Of a DNA stretch of 64,000 bases, positions 23,657 to 36,454 are shown in pieces. The notes under the pieces are model-generated. The model did not search any database. It saw only the letters and a program-made list of their open reading frames with translations, and was not told where the DNA came from. The DNA is from Cryptomeria japonica (Eukaryota > Streptophyta > Pinopsida > Cupressales > Cupressaceae): NCBI RefSeq assembly GCF_030272615.1, contig NC_081413.1, forward strand, positions 17,429,785 through 17,493,784, written 5' to 3'. A program made the translations under genes and the position numbers. Each line of letters opens with the position of its first letter. The first letter of the stretch is position 1.

Positions 23657-24790
23657 AAGAAGAATTCTACCTAAGGAAAGTGACGCTTAGTCATTGTCGT
23701 GATTGTCCAGTGGCTTTTTGTTTTATCCAATGACACTTCAAGTGTCTTTTTTTAATTACTATTGTGCACTTGTTGAGTGCACAAGTCCTAAGTCAAATTG
23801 AACTCTTCTTTGACTTAGTCATAGTTTAGTTATATTTTCCTATTTTCATGCCACACCCCCATCTTCTATATATAGGAGGGTTATTATTGTAATAAGGATC
23901 TTTTTTCCATCTTTATTTTATGCAACAAAACTCTGCCCAAGTGAAGAACAAATTGAGACTTTGTGTTCTTTTTGTGAATTTACAAATTAATCAAGAAGGA
24001 TTTAAGCTTGGCATTCAAACTTTGTGTGATATTGATGTTCTTATATCATTTAGTATCATATGCTCTCAATTGATTAAATTTGGTGAAAGTTATTGGTGAT
24101 AGATATTGAAGAACTTTGGATTTTTAAAAGTAATCTTTGAGTTACTTTGAAGATTCAATAATTGGAATTTGGTTAAGATAATATTGTTCCAAGTCTTTGT
24201 GCTTTTGCAATTTATCCCTCGAGTTAAATTTAAAAAGATAGAAAGTGAAGTCTTTGTGTTGCACAGGCTATCTAGTTAGAGTAGAATATATTTCAATATA
24301 TTCGTCAGCCTTTGAGCTAATGGTATTATTTGGTTACAGTGGTTGATAGGAGTTATCATACATATAAAGAATATTTGAGTTCTTAAGTGTGTGATTTCTT
24401 GTCCCTAGGTCATTTTTTAGAAGAGGAAAGTAACAGGAAACTTTGTTCTTTCATGGACACTTTACTTTCCAAAATAATTAGTTTAAGTATTACTGCAAGT
24501 TTTCAAGTTGTTTAAATTAAGGAAAAAGTCTATTCTTATAAGAGAATTGGATGGAACTTATTCTAAAAAAGGAGAACTAATTTGTTGTTGTAGCTTTGAT
24601 TAGTGTAAAGTTACCATGTAGAAGAAAGTAGAATAATTACAGTAGAAAGGGGGAGCCTTCCTTTATAATTAGGAGGGATCGTATCTTGCATTCTGAGAAA
24701 TATTATCCTGAGTGCTGTTGTGAAACACTCTTTTTGAAACACTTAACAAGTTTACAAAATTTTCACCCAACAACTATATAATTTAATTAA
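23657..24790 (+). other. Possible LTR-like region downstream of the large ORF
   Basis: A purine-rich AAGGAAAG is followed by TGACGCTTAGTC near 23,681, a TATATATAG box at 23878-23886 and a T-rich stretch. This resembles the start and promoter of a 3' LTR. No matching copy was found upstream of the ORF, so the call is tentative. Confidence 0.3.
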
Positions 24791-26013
24791 TGACAATTTA
24801 AATAAACATCAATCTATAACCTTGATATGTTGAGGAATCTAAAAAGATAAATATCAACCAACCAATCCAATATCAAATCTTTCATATAATTTATAACCCT
24901 TTAAACATTAATCAAGACCCAAACAATGCATTATGTTGTCCCAGTTAATGACAGTCTAATAGACCCGTACTTTGTTATTAATAACTTTCAAACCGGACAA
25001 TATTTTGTAGATCTCTTTAGTAAGGCTGTAGAAAACTAGGTTTCTAAAACCATATTCAAAATTGATGACAATCCAACAGTGGAGTTAAGAGTTATGGTCT
25101 CTGCACTGAGACCGTTTTCATTGTTACAAAAAAAATAAGAAATTTGCATTCCCAGTCCGCCTAGGGCATCAAATATCTCATAAAATACTTAACCAATCAC
25201 ATTGAAACTGAATTAATTTGAAATATAATTCAACCCTATAGCAAACACCAAATTTACAACAATTTACAATGGTGCAATCAAAATATTTTAGTTAAACTCT
25301 CCACAAACCCCAATTTGGAGGGTTTTTTGACAGTTTTCATCAAAACTTGCATAACTTGCTTCAAAGTGATTGAAAATAAATGAAACCAAAGGTAAAATAA
25401 AGTTAACTCATGCCATTATCATATCCAATATATTTCCTATGGAGAAAAATTATTTTTCATAAATAAAAAATGTGAGTGATCATACTGCAATACCTAGAAA
25501 ACAATGTGGAGTGTGTAAAAACTTTAAATGTTATTCATTTCCTTCCTCCAATCATACACACCCCCATTGGATTCGACCAAATTATGGTTTTTATAACCTC
25601 CACACATCCATATGGCAGTTGAAACTTCCCAAGACCAATTAAATTCTTGGTTTGCAACTTTTAGAACATGGTTTGTTGCTTGACAACACTTTACATCATT
25701 GACAACTTTCACATTTTAGAAAAAACTGACCTCTAAACTTCACTTAGACACTTTGAACACCTTATAACGGACTCAAAACAACCTTTTACATAATTGTTAC
25801 TCTTTCATGGCTCTTTTACACAAGATTGACCTCCTTGACCATATTAGGACCCAAATACTCAACTTGAGCAACTTGTTACAAATGAGTGACATTGCCTTAC
25901 AAAATGACTCATCATGCCTTGAATTACATCCAAATGACCTTAAAGACAACCATAGACTTAAAACCTTATGAAATTACTCATGACATGACTGTTGACAAGG
26001 TGCTCCTGCACCA
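24790..26013 (-). repeat. 3' LTR of the minus-strand non-autonomous element, truncated at its U5 end
   Basis: Homologous to 26,525-27,746; similarity begins near AAATAAACATCAATCTATAA (about 24,800). The U5-end 70 bases seen in the other copy are replaced by unrelated sequence. Confidence 0.75.
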
Positions 26014-26440
26014 TACTACCGACCTTAAAAGTTTTCCAAGTCTCTTGGAAACAACCCACAAGAAAATTTTGTGTCTTGGACTGAAACTTTGTCTTTGTCT
26101 TCATCTTTATCTCTGCCTCTTCCTTTCATCATTCTCTCATTATCCTTATGCTGCTACTACCAACTTCAAAAAGGTAATCATCCTCTCAACTACTCCCATC
26201 CATGGAGTATCCAATGGCTGCAACTCAAGGTGTTCCTCAGGCATCCACCTCTCGTATTGCACACACACAAACTCATACTTCCTTTGCCTCACCTAGGAGT
26301 ATCTTTTTCCTCTCTCCCTGGTCTTTTGGCAACCATAACCAGGTTCTCTCTTCAACCTGTTCCTCTATAGTTAGGTGGATCCAACACCTGCAACCAGACA
26401 CAACATAAACAACTTTCATAGCCTAGATCTTTTTCTGGGC

Positions 26441-26452
26441 TCTGATACCAAT
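26441..26452 (-). promoter_or_regulatory. Primer binding site (tRNA-iMet type)
   Basis: Minus-strand TGGTATCAGAGC, three bases after the LTR end, complementary to the 3' end of initiator methionine tRNA. Confidence 0.85.
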
Positions 26453-26455
26453 TTG

Positions 26456-27746
26456 ATGCAGAGCATCATGAAAAACCAACCAAGAACCCCAAATCAACCA
26501 TGGAGTCCCAATCTGAGGGTGCTCAATGACCCAAAATAAACATCAATCTATAACCTTGATATGTTGAGGCATATAAAAATATTATTATCAACCAACCAAT
26601 CCAATATCAAATCTTTCATATCATTTATAACCCTTTAAACATTAATCAAGACCCAAACAATGCATTATATTGTCCCAGTTAATGATAGTCTGATAGACCC
26701 ATACTCTGTTATTAATAACTTTCACACAAGACATTATTTTGAAGATTGGTTCGGTAAGGCTGTATAAAACTAGGTCTAGAAAACCATATTCCAATTCCAT
26801 AACAATCCAATGGTGGAGTTAAGAGTTATGGTCTCTGCACCGAGACCGTTTTGACTGTTACAAAAAAAAATAAGAAATCTGCATTCCCAGTCCGCCTAGG
26901 GCATCAAATATCTCACAAAATACTTAACCAATCACATTGAAACTAAATTAATTTGAAATATAATTCAACCCTATATAAAACACCAAAGTTAAAACAATTT
27001 CCAATGGTGCAATCAAAAGATTTTAGTGAAACTCTCCACAAACCCCAATTTGGAGGGGTTTTTGACAGTTTTCACCAAAACTTGCATAACTTTCTTCAAA
27101 GTGATTGAAATTAAATGAAACCAAAGGTAAAATAAATTTAACTCATGCCATTATCATATCCAATATATTTCCAATGGAGACAAATGATTTTTCATAAAGA
27201 AAAATGTGAGTGATTAGATTGCAATACCCAAAAAACAATGTGGAGTGTGTAAAAACTTTAAATGTTATTCATTTCCTTCCTCCAATCATACACACCCCCA
27301 TTGGATTCGACCAAATTATGGTTTTTATAACCTCCACACATCCATATGGAAGTTACAACTGCCCAAGACCAATTACATCCTTGGTTTGCAACTTTTAGAA
27401 CATAGTTTGTTGCTTGACAACACTTTACATCATTGACAACTTTCACATTTTAGAAAAAGTGACCTTTAAACTTCACTTAGACACTTTGAACACCTTATAA
27501 TGGGCTCAAAACAACATTTTACATAATTGTTACCCTTTCATGGCTCTTTTACATAATATTGACCTCCTTGACCATATTAGGACCCAAATACTCAACTTGA
27601 GCAACTTGTTACAAATGAGTGGCATTGCCTTACAAAATGACTCATCATGCCTTGAATTACATCCAAATGACCTTAAAGACAACCATAGACTTGAAACCTT
27701 ATGAAATTACTCATGACATTACTGTTGACAAGGTGCTCCTACACCA
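26456..27746 (-). repeat. 5' LTR of the minus-strand non-autonomous element
   Basis: 1,291 bp, TG...CA on the minus strand, bordered on its interior side by the tRNA-Met primer binding site. Matches 24,790-26,013 along nearly its whole length, with scattered substitutions. Confidence 0.78.
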
Positions 27747-28763
27747 AGGCTCCAACCCTCAAGGAAGGTTCACTACCTTACAATAATATTCAAACTACAA
27801 TCTAAATTGCATGAACTGCACAGATAGCCTTATAATAGTTCCGGTTAAGCTCATTTGTCTGCTCTAGAACAATCTTTTCTCAATACACCATACCGAAGGA
27901 TAAATTTGCTTATGCAAATTACACCACTCTTTGATAATGCAGACACCACATCAACACCCAAATTACATGAATATCACACCTATTTATACAATTCATCAAC
28001 CTTGACTACAAGGTTGGCCAAACCCTCAACCCTCAATTACAAAATTACATCACATGATACATAGATCAACCACCAGACCAATACAATTCCATATATGACA
28101 TATCACGAACTTAAATAAAATCTCCAAACACGCATCACCACCAGAAATCTCGCCAAGATCAACTGTGACACGTTATACCACCAAAAATATCGCATAACAC
28201 GAAGAATATCACCGGATCAATAAAATTGCCAATACCGCCCATAATGATCAATGTGGACCACCAAAACAAATAGGAATTGATCATGAAACACCAACAAAAA
28301 TATTAGAATCATTTGCAATAGTTTCACCAACATCACTTAATCAAATCTTCATCGATCAACACGCTAACACTCAAGAACACTTAACAACAACTATTCGGAC
28401 TAGAAAGATAACTTGCGGAGAACCAAATTAGGATCCATTTGAAATGTAAATACACATGAACATCCAAAACACTCTCCCAAATCTGAAACCGAAGATATGA
28501 TCATACCGAAGCACAACAGATCAAATACCAGACTTTGCCAACAACATAACATAGAAGAACAGTCTTCATAACAGAATCCACAACTCGACTAAATCACCAC
28601 ATAGCATCATGGAGTCAATAAAGAATGAGATAGCTCTAGTTGATTCATCATCCCAAATAGATAAACCAACCAAGTCAACTCAATGCAATTACCTGAACAC
28701 CAAACACAAGAATATGTTGCCATCAATGACAACAACATATCCTAGCAGCAACAATATCCAACA
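27747..28763 (-). mobile_element. Truncated family B copia LTR on the minus strand
   Basis: Read on the minus strand it starts TGTTGGATATTGTTGCTGCT at 28763 and stays similar to the solo LTR at 8292-9561 for about 1 kb, including GCTTAACCGGAACT and the TATAAATAGG region. The last 250 or so bases (U5 with the C-rich tract) are missing. It stops exactly at the outer end of the neighbouring non-autonomous element, suggesting that element inserted into this LTR and a later deletion removed the rest (inference). Confidence 0.75.
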
Positions 28764-28986
28764 TGTACAATAAAAAATGTAAATGACTAGGTGCAATAAT
28801 ATATGTACTGTATAGTTGTCAAGGCCAAATGAAATGGTCGTCAAGGTGCCATCATGGACCTATGATAACTCCTCCTCAGTCATCAAATATTAAATAGACC
28901 ATGTATATAAACATTAGTACTTAATGCCATCTCTTATAAACATTTATTTAAAATAAAATGCACTATGAATTACAAGTCTTACCACT
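28764..28986. other. Short unassigned sequence, possibly intron of the gene interrupted by the copia
   Basis: On the minus strand it begins right after the copia target site with AGTG|GTAAGACTTG, which fits a splice donor. If so it is intron sequence of the minus-strand gene continued at 54,736-55,739. Confidence 0.3.
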
Positions 28987-28991
28987 ATATC

Positions 28992-30213
28992 TATTGGCCA
29001 TTTGGAGGAATTGATCAAGTGTTGCATTCATGTTTTTTCATTGCTGTCAACACTAGCTATTTTGGATGTTTTATCGACACCCTTTTGGTCTTGGTAGAAT
29101 GTATGGTTTTTGGTTGGTTTGGATCCGGCATGATCCAGTATAGTTTGGTTATGGAATTGGCTTATTCATGGTAATCATGTTCATAATCAGTAAGTTGGTT
29201 TTGATCTGGTGATCAGATGCTATCATGTTTTCTTGGAACCTTGGCTTGTGGTTCTGGTGAGGGTTTCACTGACAAATCTTTGATGGAGATCTTTGATGAT
29301 ATGCATAAGTGGTGTTGGTGCAGCTTCTGGTGGAGATTCAGGATGTTTTTGGTGAATGGAGATCATTGCTTTAGCGTGTGAACCTATATTGTGTCCCAGT
29401 TCATCTAGGTTATGGATCGACTTAATGAAACGTGTGGATTGGACCTCTTGATGTGTTTCTAGGATGTCTTATGTGTTGGCTATTGTTTGTTTGGTCTAAG
29501 ACTGACATGTTTTCTAATTATGTAATTGGTTTATTGTCTAGTGGCCGACCTGATTTTTTATGGTCAAGGGTTTGTATATATATGATGTAAGATCTCATTG
29601 TAGATCTTCATAGGGATATGGTCAAGGAATAGATATGAATATGTAATGTGTGAATAATGTAATATCATTCAAGTGGAAGATTTGGTCGGTCATTGGAGGT
29701 CGAACTGGGTTTATGTAAGAGGATTTAGTTCTCTGGTATTGAGCTTAACCGGAACTGTACTCAGGCATAGAAGATGCTATCTTTGCTGTTCATTCCTTCT
29801 TCCGGATTGTAGTATGGATTTCTATGTAGTCAATGATTTTCCTTTTGTGATGAGAAGTGTGCTCTAGGCTGTTGGCCTTCCTACAAGTGCAAGGCCCTCA
29901 ATTGTAATTCATATACTTACTGCAGAAGTATTATTTGACTCTGGGTAGGCTTCCCACCGTGGATTTTTCCTTTACCAAGTTTTCCACATATAAATCTTGG
30001 TTTCATGTGGATGGTATTTATTCTCTGATTATTATTTATGCTTAAGTGTTTGAACTGTTATTCCGATATTTGGTGTAAGCATTCTGGTATTAATGTTTTG
30101 GGTTTTGGTATTAAAGTTTTAATTGTTAAATGTTCTTGTAATCTGTGACAACTGATTCACCCACCCCCCCCCCCCCCTCTCAGTTGTCTTTCGATTATTC
30201 AAATTGTCTAACA
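28992..30213 (+). repeat. 5' LTR of the nested copia
   Basis: Matches 53534-54730 along its length. TATATATAT at 29575-29583 is the likely TATA box. Near the end CAACTGATTCACCC leads into a long C-run, then CTAACA and the primer binding site. Confidence 0.92.
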
Positions 30214-30215
30214 AT

Positions 30216-30226
30216 TGGTATCAGAG
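30216..30226 (+). promoter_or_regulatory. Primer binding site of the copia (tRNA-iMet type)
   Basis: TGGTATCAGAG two bases after the LTR end; the following base differs from the consensus. Confidence 0.88.
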
Positions 30227-30271
30227 ATTTGGTCCTCTTTGCAAAAATCTTATCTGCTTGAGGAAGATCCT

Positions 30272-33200
30272 ATGGTGACTAACAATTCAAGTTCATCTAG
30301 TTCATCTGGAGTTATCTTTCGGAGAGATATTCCTAGGCTTGATGGAAAAAACTACATAGTATGGAAGTTTCAGACGGAGACTCATCTGAGATGTCTTGGC
30401 AAGGAGATTTGGGAGATCACACAAAATGGTGTTACACCTTATAATCCGGCATCTGACAATCCTCCTTTGGAAAACCTGGATAAGGATCTTGAGAACGATT
30501 GTAGAGCAAGGGAAGCCCACTTGTGTGCAATTTCTGATCAACAAATAATGGGATTAACTGACAAATCATCTGGAAAGGTTATATGGGATAAGTTGGAGAC
30601 TCTTAATGAATGTAACCCTATTGTAAAGATTGCTAAACTTGATGGTTACTGGGTGAGATATGAAAACCAGAAGATGGAAGAAGATGAAAGGATTATTGCA
30701 TTCATGGAAAGGGTAAATGAGATTGTTATGGGAGTTCAATGTTGTGGTGGAACTCTGAGTGAAGATGAAATTATTTCTAAAGTCTCGAGAGCCCTATCAC
30801 CGACTTACAAAATGAAGGCTACTGCTATTAATGAGTTGAGAACAATGGCTAATACTTCTGTCAACAGAGATACCTTGGTTGGGAAATTATTTGATTTTGA
30901 GCTCGAAGAATTTGGACCTTCTGGAGCTATGAAGTCTGAACCGACTTTTCAAGCATCTGCATTATCAACTGGTAAGAAAGATTGGAAATATTTATATTCT
31001 ATTGAATTGGATGATATGAAGAGAGAAGATTATGAGTTTGAGCAACTTGAAGCACTATTTGCTAGAAGAGTACCTAAAGGATTGGTAGGAAGTAAGTATG
31101 AAGTAAAAGCACCTTTTAAATGTTTTGCATGTAATAAGATTGATCATTTTGCATCTAGATGTCCTAAAAGGAATTCAAGATTTGAAGAAAGAGTTAGAAT
31201 ATCTTTTAAGCCTAACCCTGGATATTAGACCAAGTATAAGTACAAGAAAAACAGAGACAAATCATGCTACATAGCAGATGAGGAAGGTATAACTGACTCT
31301 GATGATGAACTGACATAAGACTCTGCTAGTGGTTTCGACAATGGAAAGGAATGGGTGTTCTTGGATATCAAGGAAGATGTTCCAGTACTGGAAGAGAATG
31401 TACCTGAAGAGAAGGCACTTGTTGCTAAAATTGAAGACAAATATGAATGGGTAATTGACAGTGGATGTTCACATCATATGACTGGAGATAAAGGGAAGTT
31501 TCTATCTTTATAAGAATTTGATGGCGGTCTGGTTAGATTTGGAGATAACAAATCATGTGTGATCAAAGGAAAGGGAACTATATCATTGGATGGTGAGAAC
31601 AATACTGATAATATTTATTTTATTGAATGCTTGAAGCATAATCTTTTGAGTGTAGGACAATTGGTGAATAAGGGATTTCAATTACAGTTCAAGGATGGAA
31701 AATGCAAAATCATTAACAGATTTGGTTTGGAGATTGCAACCGATACACAGACAAAAGGTAATATATTTCATTTGAATTCTAGTGAGAAGACATGTTTGAT
31801 TGCACAAATTGATGAAAGTTGGCAATGGCATAAGAGGTTGTGTCATGTGAATTTTGATTGCATTGTAAAGATCAGTTCAACTAAGGAAGTTAGAGGTATA
31901 CCTAATATTGTGAAGCCCTATAATCCGGTATGTAAAGAATGTCAAATGGGAAAACAAGTCAGAACCTCTTTTAGGAGTATACAAGATAAATCGAATGATG
32001 TTCTTGATCTTATTCATACTGATTTTGTGGCCCGACTAGAGTTAAAAGTTTTCAAGGTGATAGATATTTCATGCTAATAATTCATGATTATTCTAGAATG
32101 ATGTGGGTTAGTTTTCTAAGGGAGAAATCTGAGGCTTTTGAAAAGTTTAAAATATTTAAGGCTAAAGTGGAAACTGAGACAGGATTGAAGATTAAATGTT
32201 TAAGGTTAGATAATGGTGGATAATTCACATCTAGTGAGTTTAATAACTTTTGTGAGAAGCATGGTATTAGGAGAAAACTTTCTTCTCCTTAGACACCTCA
32301 GCAGAATGGAGTTGTGAAAAGGAAGAACATAACTATCTTGGATGTTGCTAGAACAATGATACGGAAGCTAGTCTACCTCATATCTACTGGAGAGAAGCAG
32401 TAAGCACATTGGTTTATACATTCAATAAAGTACATATCAAAGGAGAAACCGGTAAGACACCTTATGAATTATGGTTTGGTAATACACTTACAGTTAAGTA
32501 TTTTAGAATCTTTGGTAGTAAATGTTATATCAGGAGAGATGATCATTGGAAAATTTGATCCTAGATGTGATGAAGGCATATTTCTTGGTTATTCTAATGA
32601 AAGCAAAACATATAGATGTTATAACAAGAGATTGCAGACAATTGTCGAGAGTGCTAATGTCAAGGTGGATGAGCTGAATAGAGGTCAAATCAGAGTTTAT
32701 GAAAAGGAACCAACGGTGGAAATGATTATATCTGAACCAGTAGCACCTTTACTGGAACAAAATATTGATGCAGTTACTCTGACAGTATCACAAAATTTAA
32801 GAGTAATTGAAGAAACGGGAAGAGGAACAGAGAGTCAGAGGACTCCTAGATATGTGAGATTGAATCATTCAAAAGATCAGATCATTGAGGATAAGAATAA
32901 TGGAGTTATGACAAGAAGAAGACTGGCAACTAATGAGGTATGTCTAATTTCTCAAGTTGAACCTGTTACAAGCTAGGGTTGCCATTGCACCAAAAGATCA
33001 ACCTGTCAATGCCTGATACAACCACTAGACTTATAGAATCCACAAGAGGCTGTTAAACCATGTCACGAATCCTTGTGAGGGATGCTGGCCCACTGCCAAC
33101 AATCCCCCTCCCAGTGTCACTCGTCACGGCTTGCATGATTCAAACCTGTGACCAAGCTCTGATACCACTTGTTACAAGCTAGGGTTGTCGTTGCACCAAA

Positions 33201-34844
33201 AGATTGACCTGTCAATGCCCGATACAACCACTAGACTTATAGAATCCACACGAGGCTGTTAAACTATGTTGCGAATCCCCGCGAGGGACGCTGGCCCACT
33301 GCCAACAAAACTGGTATCAGTAGTTGAAGCATGTAAAGATGAATATTAGTTGAAAGTTATGGAAGAAGAATTAGATCAGATTGAGAAGAATAACACATGG
33401 ACTTTGGTTCCCCAACCTAAAAATAAGAATGTTATTAGAACTAAATGGGTTTTTAGGAATAAATTGAATGAGGATGGTCAACTTGTAAGGAATAAGGCTA
33501 GATTGATTTCTAAAGGATATTCTCAGAAGGAAGAAATTGATTATGGAGAGACTTTTGCACCTGCAGCTAGGGTTGAAGCTGTAAGATTATTTATTGCCTA
33601 TGCTGCCCATAAGAACTACAAGGTTTATCAGATGGATGTTAAGTGTGCATTTTTTAATGGGGATCTTGATGAGGAAGTTTATATTGAGCAACCTAATGGT
33701 TTTTCACTTTCAGATGATACAAATATGGTTTGTAGGTTAAGGAAAGCTTTATATGGATTGAAACAAACACCTAGAGCTTGATATGCAAGGTTGGATAAAT
33801 ATCTTTTGAAGCTTGGTTTTACTAAGGGTAATGCTGACAGTAATTTATATTATAAGATCACTGATGATGATATATTGACTATTGAAGTATTTGTTGATGA
33901 CATTATTTTTGGAGGTGAAGATAAGTTGTGCATGGAATTTTCTAAGGATATGGAGAAGGAATTTGAAATGTCTATGATTGGGGAAATGAATTTTTTCTTA
34001 GGCTTATAGATTACTCAGACTGACAAAGGTATTTTCATCTATCAAACTAAGTATGCTAAGGAATTGTTGAATAAATTTGGTATGGGAGATTCTAAACCGG
34101 TAAGTACTCCTATGGTTACATGTGAGTATTTGACAAGGAAAGATATTTTTGCACCCGTAAATCCTACAAGATACAAATCTACGGTTGGAGGTTTGCTTTT
34201 TTTGACTTAGACTAGGCATAACATAATGAATGTTGTTTGTACTGTATTTATATTTCAGAGTGATCCTAGAGTAAATCATGAGAGTGCGGTGAAACGGATC
34301 TTTAGATATCTCCAAGGTACATCAGAATATGGTTTGTGGTACCTTAAGGATGATGACTTTACTTTATGTGCATATACAAATGTTGATTGGGTTGGAGATG
34401 TTGATGACTAGAAAAGTACTTCTGATGGAGCTTTCTTTCTTGGAAAGAAGTTGGTTTCATGGATCAAAAAGAAACAATCATGTACTTCATTATCTACTGA
34501 TGAAGCTAAGTATGTTGTTTCTGCTACTAACTGTACACAGGTTCTATGGATGAAGCAAATGTTGAAAGATATCAAAGTGCATTGCACTGGACTGGTAGTT
34601 ATTCACTGTGACAACTCTACTGCTATTGACATATCAAAGAATCTGGTATTTCATTCTAAGACAAAGCACATATCTATCAAGTATAACTTTTTGAAGGAAA
34701 AGGTGGAAGAAAATGAAGTTAGACTGGTTTATGTGAACACTAAAGAGCAGATTGCAGATATCTCTCAATAAACCTTTGACTAAAGAACCATTTGAGTACT
34801 TGAGAGACAGGTTAGGGGTTTCTGCCCCTCCAACAGAGAACTAA
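30272..34844 (+). pseudogene. Copia gag-pol polyprotein gene, broken and interrupted by a TRIM
   Basis: Begins at ATG 30272, ends at TAA 34842-34844. Gag is followed by a CCHC knuckle (CFACNKIDHFASRC, about 31,122-31,163). Protease has VIDSGCSHHMTG (about 31,452). The pre-integrase region has WHKRLCHVNF and CKECQMGK. Integrase keeps HTDF and LRLDNGG; the glutamate expected in QNGVV-x-RKN is lysine. RT (from about 33,350) has [24 protein letters not shown] and the catalytic FVDDIIFGG (about 33,890). RNase H has STDEAKYVV and CDNSTAI. Seen damage: stops at 31226, 31318, 31511, 32221, 32291, 33346, 33780, 34006 and 34409 among others, frame breaks near 32,050-32,400 and 34,768, and the TRIM at 32964-33307. 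Non-functional copy. Confidence 0.92.
32964..33307 (-). mobile_element. TRIM (terminal-repeat retrotransposon in miniature), 344 bp, complete
   Basis: Two 138-bp direct repeats (32964-33101 and 33170-33307) flank only 68 bp. On the minus strand the LTR reads TGTTGGCAGTGGGCC...GCTTGTAACA. Two bases after the higher-coordinate LTR comes TGGTATCAGAGC (plus 33156-33167), a tRNA-iMet primer site, and just before the lower LTR lies the purine tract GGGAGGGGGAT (plus 33102-33112). So every cis signal of an LTR element is packed into 344 bp with no coding capacity. The LTRs differ at about 13 positions, nearly all C/T or G/A changes. Flanking pentamers GAACC and AAACT match at three of five bases. 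The copia frame resumes after it (SVVEACKDEY). Confidence 0.92.
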
Positions 34845-34920
34845 TTGATGTTTTTTGGCATTAGCCTGGTATGTATTATCAGAGATATTATTCATTCTGG
34901 CACTGATGTGGGGATGCTAC

Positions 34921-36366
34921 TGTAGACGTATAAAAATGACCATATTCCTAAATGAATATTTTATATTCATTTCTCTATTTAATTAAATCCAATTTAATTA
35001 AATCACCAACATTCCTCTATTTAAATTAAGTTAAATTACTCAATTTATTTAAATTAAATTCACTAGGCCTCTTTTGACATTTAATGAATAAATAATTTTA
35101 TTCATTTAAATCCCTTCTATCCACTTTTAATTAAATTCAAATTTAATTAAATAGTTTATCCTAAATCGAATAAATCTAATTTATTTGATTTCCCCAAATT
35201 ACAACCAAATTGAATTAAAATCATTTTATTCAATTAAATCCTATTATCCCTTCATCCACTTGCAAAATCCTACATCTCCCATTTGCTTCCTAAACCCTAT
35301 TTCTAATCCCTTCTAGACTCTTCTAATCACTTCTAAATTAACCTAACCCATTTCCTAAACTTTGTCACATCCCTAAGCAAGGGGAAGTCACTTCTCAAAC
35401 CCTCAAAGTCTTTGAAAACCCTTAAAGGCTTCAACCACTTAACTTTGAAAGTCTCCCAAACCATTAATGGTTAACTCAACCCTCTAGCATGATTAAAGAA
35501 TTTCCCTAAACTCAACCTCCATGTAACCCAAGGGTCTCATCAAGCATTTATTGCTTTGACCATGGTTATCCTTAATCTTTTGCACAAGAGTTTATCCTTT
35601 GGATAAACTTTTTATCCATTGGATAACCTTAACTTAACCATAACCCTTACCCCCTAAGATAACCATGAGGTCTTCTTAAGCATTTAATGCTTCCTACCTC
35701 TCTTCTCAACCCAGTCTTATGTTGACATTTGTCACCATTTCATTGGTGACAATTGCAAACATGGATTCCCAACTTTCAAACTCACCCCTTGATTAAATCT
35801 TTCAATCCTGACCATCCATTGCCCTATTTTTGCTATAAATAGAGCTCTCATTCCTCCATTTTAAATCATCCAAGTCTTTAGCATCACACTTATACTCAAA
35901 TCCATGCAAGTTTTAATATCTCATTTATGCTCATCATTTAGCCTCTCTTTTAAATAGGAATTAATCTAAATATGCATGTTTATAGTATTTTCCTTATCAT
36001 TTAGCTAATCATAGACTAATTAGCATGCTAGGATAGTCTTGTTACTAATCTTGTCATCTTATAACTAGTTTATTGCATTTATAGGATCATGTATAACTTA
36101 GGATGCATTTCATCTTAAAATCAACCAAAGCATCCCTCGTTCTTGCATTTGTCATCCCTAAACCACTTTGCTCAGTGATTTGAGAGCAAAGACATTGGTT
36201 TGAGGGACCTTGTGAGATAGAGAACCATGGAACCAACCTTGGGAAGCTGAGCCATACTTCATGACTCTATAGCTTGCACCAAGAAGTCCTGTGGGTGTGT
36301 GAGCAAGGCTCCTTAGACTCCGTTTCTCACATATTGAGTTCTATCGACCTTCTTTTCCCGCATACA
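34921..36366 (+). repeat. 5' LTR of the Tat gypsy
   Basis: 1,446 bp, TG...CA, about 98% identical by eye to 51739-53186. TATAAATAG at 35834-35842 is the likely TATA box. It begins with AATTAAAT-rich sequence. Confidence 0.93.
35834..35842 (+). promoter_or_regulatory. TATA box of the gypsy 5' LTR
   Basis: TATAAATAG in GCTATAAATAGAGCTCTCAT; the same box is at 52652-52660 in the 3' LTR. Transcription is expected to start about 25-35 bases downstream. Confidence 0.65.
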
Positions 36367-36370
36367 TTTC

Positions 36371-36388
36371 TGGCGCCCACCGTGGGGC
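36371..36388 (+). promoter_or_regulatory. Primer binding site of the Tat gypsy
   Basis: TGGCGCCCACCGTGGGGC four bases after the 5' LTR end; this form is usual for plant Tat/Athila-type gypsy elements. Confidence 0.8.
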
Positions 36389-36454
36389 TGGACCCCATAT
36401 ATCAAATCGATTTTTGAATTTAACCACTTTTGCAGGTCCGCAGGAAACAAGAAT

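Larger units (their letters stand above)
24790..27746 (-). mobile_element. Non-autonomous LTR retrotransposon on the minus strand (LTRs up to 1.29 kb, 0.44-kb interior)
   Basis: Two direct copies of about 1.2-1.3 kb lie at 24,790-26,013 and 26,456-27,746. Read on the minus strand each starts TGGTG(C/T)AGGAGCACC, and the complete copy ends GCTCTGCATCA. Directly after that end (plus 26441-26452, GCTCTGATACCA) is a primer binding site complementary to initiator tRNA-Met, the usual copia primer. Only about 440 bp lies between the LTRs and no retrotransposon gene is readable there, so it must have used proteins from another element. The last 70 bases of the lower-coordinate LTR are missing, so no target duplication can be checked. 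A clear polypurine tract was not found. Confidence 0.75.

Noticed and set aside
26071-26408. Plus-strand ORFs in the interior of the non-autonomous element
   Set aside because: Ser/Leu-rich low-complexity frames opposite to the element's own strand, with no known motif.
30216-30226. tRNA-Met gene at TGGTATCAGAG sites
   Set aside because: Only the 3'-end complement is present; these are primer binding sites, not tRNA genes.
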